DNA from: CALMFT01 sp041674565
GTDB taxonomy: Bacteria; Patescibacteriota; Gracilibacteria; Absconditabacterales; Absconditicoccaceae
Direction: 5' to 3'
DNA: 8,212 nucleotides
NCBI GenBank assembly: GCA_041674565.1
Contig: JBAYVQ010000040.1
Location: forward strand, 1 to 8,212
In this document: positions 7,418-8,212 of the stretch, piece after piece
Layout of the letters: each line of letters starts with the position of its first letter
Numbering within the stretch: the first letter of the stretch is position 1
Program-made: the position numbers and the translations under genes
The notes under the pieces: model-generated
The model's database searches: none
What the model was told of the DNA's origin: nothing
Seen by the model: only the letters and a program-made list of their open reading frames with translations

Positions 7418-7510
7418 ATTCAGTCAAGAGAGTCCGTCCTTATTTTTTCTATTTGTTAAGTACAATATTATTTGTCGCTAAGTACTCTAAGAACTTTGTC
7501 TCAAAAGCAC

Positions 7511-7538
7511 TTGTAAACCACCTTTTTTGGAGTATAAT
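7511..7538 (+). promoter_or_regulatory. Candidate promoter for the Cys-rich membrane protein gene
   Basis: TTGTAA (7511-7516) and a perfect TATAAT (7533-7538) are separated by 16 nt, downstream of a terminator and upstream of ATG 7580, which would give a leader of about 35 nt. The 7418-7579 gap is otherwise very AT-rich, with no other gene visible. A second -10-like TATACT (7566-7571) lies 8 nt before the ATG and could drive a leaderless transcript instead. Confidence 0.4.
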
Positions 7539-7579
7539 GAAAGTATATCTATTATTTACCTTATGTATACTATATTATT

Positions 7580-7951
7580 ATGGAAAAAATGGAACACGCT
7601 CACGCTGACAAAAACTGTTGTGATGATGGTTGTGTGAACAATGGATGATGTCCTTGCTGCTCGCGTTTTAGAAGTTATTGCTGGATCTGTAAAGTGGGTA
7701 GCTTCTTATTCTGGTTATTGGTTATCTTAGCTTTGTGAAGATTTGCTTTTGGTGGTATGGGTATGCATAGAGGATGATATCCTGGCGCTCACTGGAATAA
7801 GCCTTGATATATGATGATATCGGGGGACCTAGCTCCTGGAAAATGATATATGGAGAACAAAAGATGATGTATGGGCCAAAAACGAGGTACTGTAAAGTCA
7901 TGGTTTTGGTGAGATGATGCTAATCAAATCTCATGAAATGTTACTCCCTAA
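7580..7951 (+). CDS. Small Cys-rich single-span membrane protein (123 aa, eight in-frame UGA)
   Basis: Not recognised, and invisible under the standard code because eight of its 123 codons are TGA. The frame runs from ATG 7580 to TAA 7949-7951. Residues 1-38 contain two histidines (EHAHAD) and eight cysteines at 13, 14, 18, 24, 26, 27, 34 and 37, including the pairs CPCC and CWIC. This density suggests zinc, iron-sulfur or copper binding, or disulfides. One hydrophobic span follows at about 40-53 (SFLFWLLVILAL), then a Gly/Met/His-rich stretch (FGGMGMHRGG) and a polar C-terminal tail with a ninth cysteine. The arrangement is compatible with a membrane-tethered metal-binding domain, but no function can be assigned. 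The gene stands alone between two terminators (7394-7417 and 7978-8009) and has a plausible promoter of its own, so it is probably monocistronic. Upstream of its ATG there is no Shine-Dalgarno. Confidence 0.7.
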
Positions 7952-7977
7952 CAACCTCTTATATAATGCATAGTAGA

Positions 7978-8009
7978 ACAAGCGAGAATTACTTCTCCTT
8001 GTTTTTTTT
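7978..8009 (+). terminator. Rho-independent terminator between the Cys-rich gene and xseA
   Basis: ACAAG-C-GAGAA (7978-7988), loop TTAC and TTCTCCTTGT (7993-8002) form ten base pairs with a single bulged C at 7983. A run of seven T residues (8003-8009) follows. It lies about 27 nt after the upstream gene's TAA and only 24 nt before the xseA ATG. Confidence 0.82.
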
Positions 8010-8026
8010 GCTTACAAAACTACATT
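7999..8026 (+). promoter_or_regulatory. Weak candidate promoter that would give a leaderless xseA transcript
   Basis: TTGTTT (7999-8004) and TACATT (8021-8026) are 16 nt apart, and the start point expected 7 nt further on coincides with the A of ATG 8034. Matches are only three and four of six. I list it because a terminator ends at 8009 and xseA needs a promoter within the remaining 24 nt or must rely on read-through from further upstream, where a TATAAT (7962-7967) also occurs. Confidence 0.25.
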
Positions 8027-8033
8027 GCCAGCT

Positions 8034-8212
8034 ATGGAAGCACAACTTACTCTATCGCAATTTGTCTCACTCGTGGCCAAGTGAATCCAGACCTTATTTG
8101 GTTCTCAAGAATTTTTGATTATAGCGGAAGTGAGTAAAGTGAAACAATGGAATACAAGACTGTATATTGAATTAGTGGAATATGAAGATAATCAGGTAGT
8201 AGCGCATGCCCA
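8034..8212 (+). CDS. xseA: Exodeoxyribonuclease VII large subunit, N-terminal part (cut by window end)
   Basis: XseA is the large catalytic subunit of exonuclease VII, which degrades single-stranded DNA from both ends during repair. Only the first 59 residues are present. They match the start of the family: a helical LTLSQFVSLVAKGIQTLF like the LSVSELNxxIKxLLE opening, then the OB-fold strands FLIIAEVSKVKQW and RLYIELVEYEDNQVVAHA, corresponding to the xWVEGEIS / HxYFxLKD / AxIxC region. One TGA (8082-8084) is read as Gly. Under the standard code the frame would break after 16 residues. The start ATG follows a terminator by 24 nt and has no Shine-Dalgarno. XseB, the small subunit, is not in the window. 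Identification rests on a short N-terminal region, so it is good but not certain. Confidence 0.72.

Noticed and set aside
7402..7608. Plus-strand hydrophobic 68-aa open frame starting within the terminator
   Set aside because: It begins inside a strong terminator, overlaps the promoter and start of the Cys-rich gene, and its composition just reflects T-rich DNA.
319..7951. Interpreting the many in-frame TGA codons as stops, pseudogenes or frameshifts
   Set aside because: The interruptions are all TGA, never TAA or TAG. Frames resume in the same phase, and conserved glycines fall on them. A recoded genome explains this far better than mass decay.
7933..8118. Plus-strand 61-aa open frame across the terminator into xseA
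   Set aside because: It runs through a hairpin terminator and is out of frame with the XseA match.
1..8212. tRNA, rRNA, CRISPR array, transposase or prophage genes
   Set aside because: No cloverleaf, direct-repeat array, rRNA-like block or recombinase motif was found by eye on either strand.

Overview
The window reads coherently only if UGA is a sense codon. Under the standard bacterial code most genes break at TGA. Reading TGA as glycine joins the pieces into long frames that end at TAA or TAG. The UvrB-like segment fixes the meaning: two TGA codons (3683-3685 and 3758-3760) fall exactly on invariant glycines of UvrB (LVGxNLLREG and DADKEGFLRS), while TGG still encodes tryptophan. This is genetic code 25, known from the Patescibacteria/CPR lineages Gracilibacteria (BD1-5) and Absconditabacteria (SR1). 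The AT-rich sequence, tight spacing and mostly unrecognisable small genes agree with such an organism. I cannot separate the two phyla from this window.

Layout. 5-322 (+) is a short helical hypothetical protein. It meets, tail to tail with overlapping stops, a minus-strand membrane-anchored HExxH metallopeptidase (319-1284). A divergent intergenic region (1285-1442) precedes a plus-strand single-span membrane protein of unknown function (about 1443-2459). This converges on a minus-strand pair: a three-span membrane protein (2970-3350) followed after 5 nt by a Cys-containing hypothetical protein (2473-2964). Next on the plus strand is an isolated C-terminal third of UvrB (3383-4174), a BdbC/DsbB-type thiol oxidoreductase (4220-4708) and a secreted M15/LAS-type peptidase with a twin-arginine-like N-terminus (4723-5817), closed by a hairpin terminator. 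A 489-aa protein with a beta-solenoid built from about 19-residue Gly-rich repeats follows (5903-7372), with its own terminator. Then comes a small Cys-rich membrane protein (7580-7951) with a third terminator, and the N-terminus of exonuclease VII large subunit XseA (8034 to the window edge).

Together the genes suggest an envelope-centred region. An oxidative-folding enzyme sits next to a secreted zinc peptidase with four cysteines, and other predicted exported proteins here also carry even cysteine counts. DNA-repair genes flank this set, one of them truncated. No start codon has a convincing Shine-Dalgarno sequence, and several have a -10-like TAnnnT 6-8 nt upstream, which suggests leaderless transcription. 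I see no rRNA, tRNA, CRISPR array or transposase, and no gene-free stretch exceeds 300 bases.
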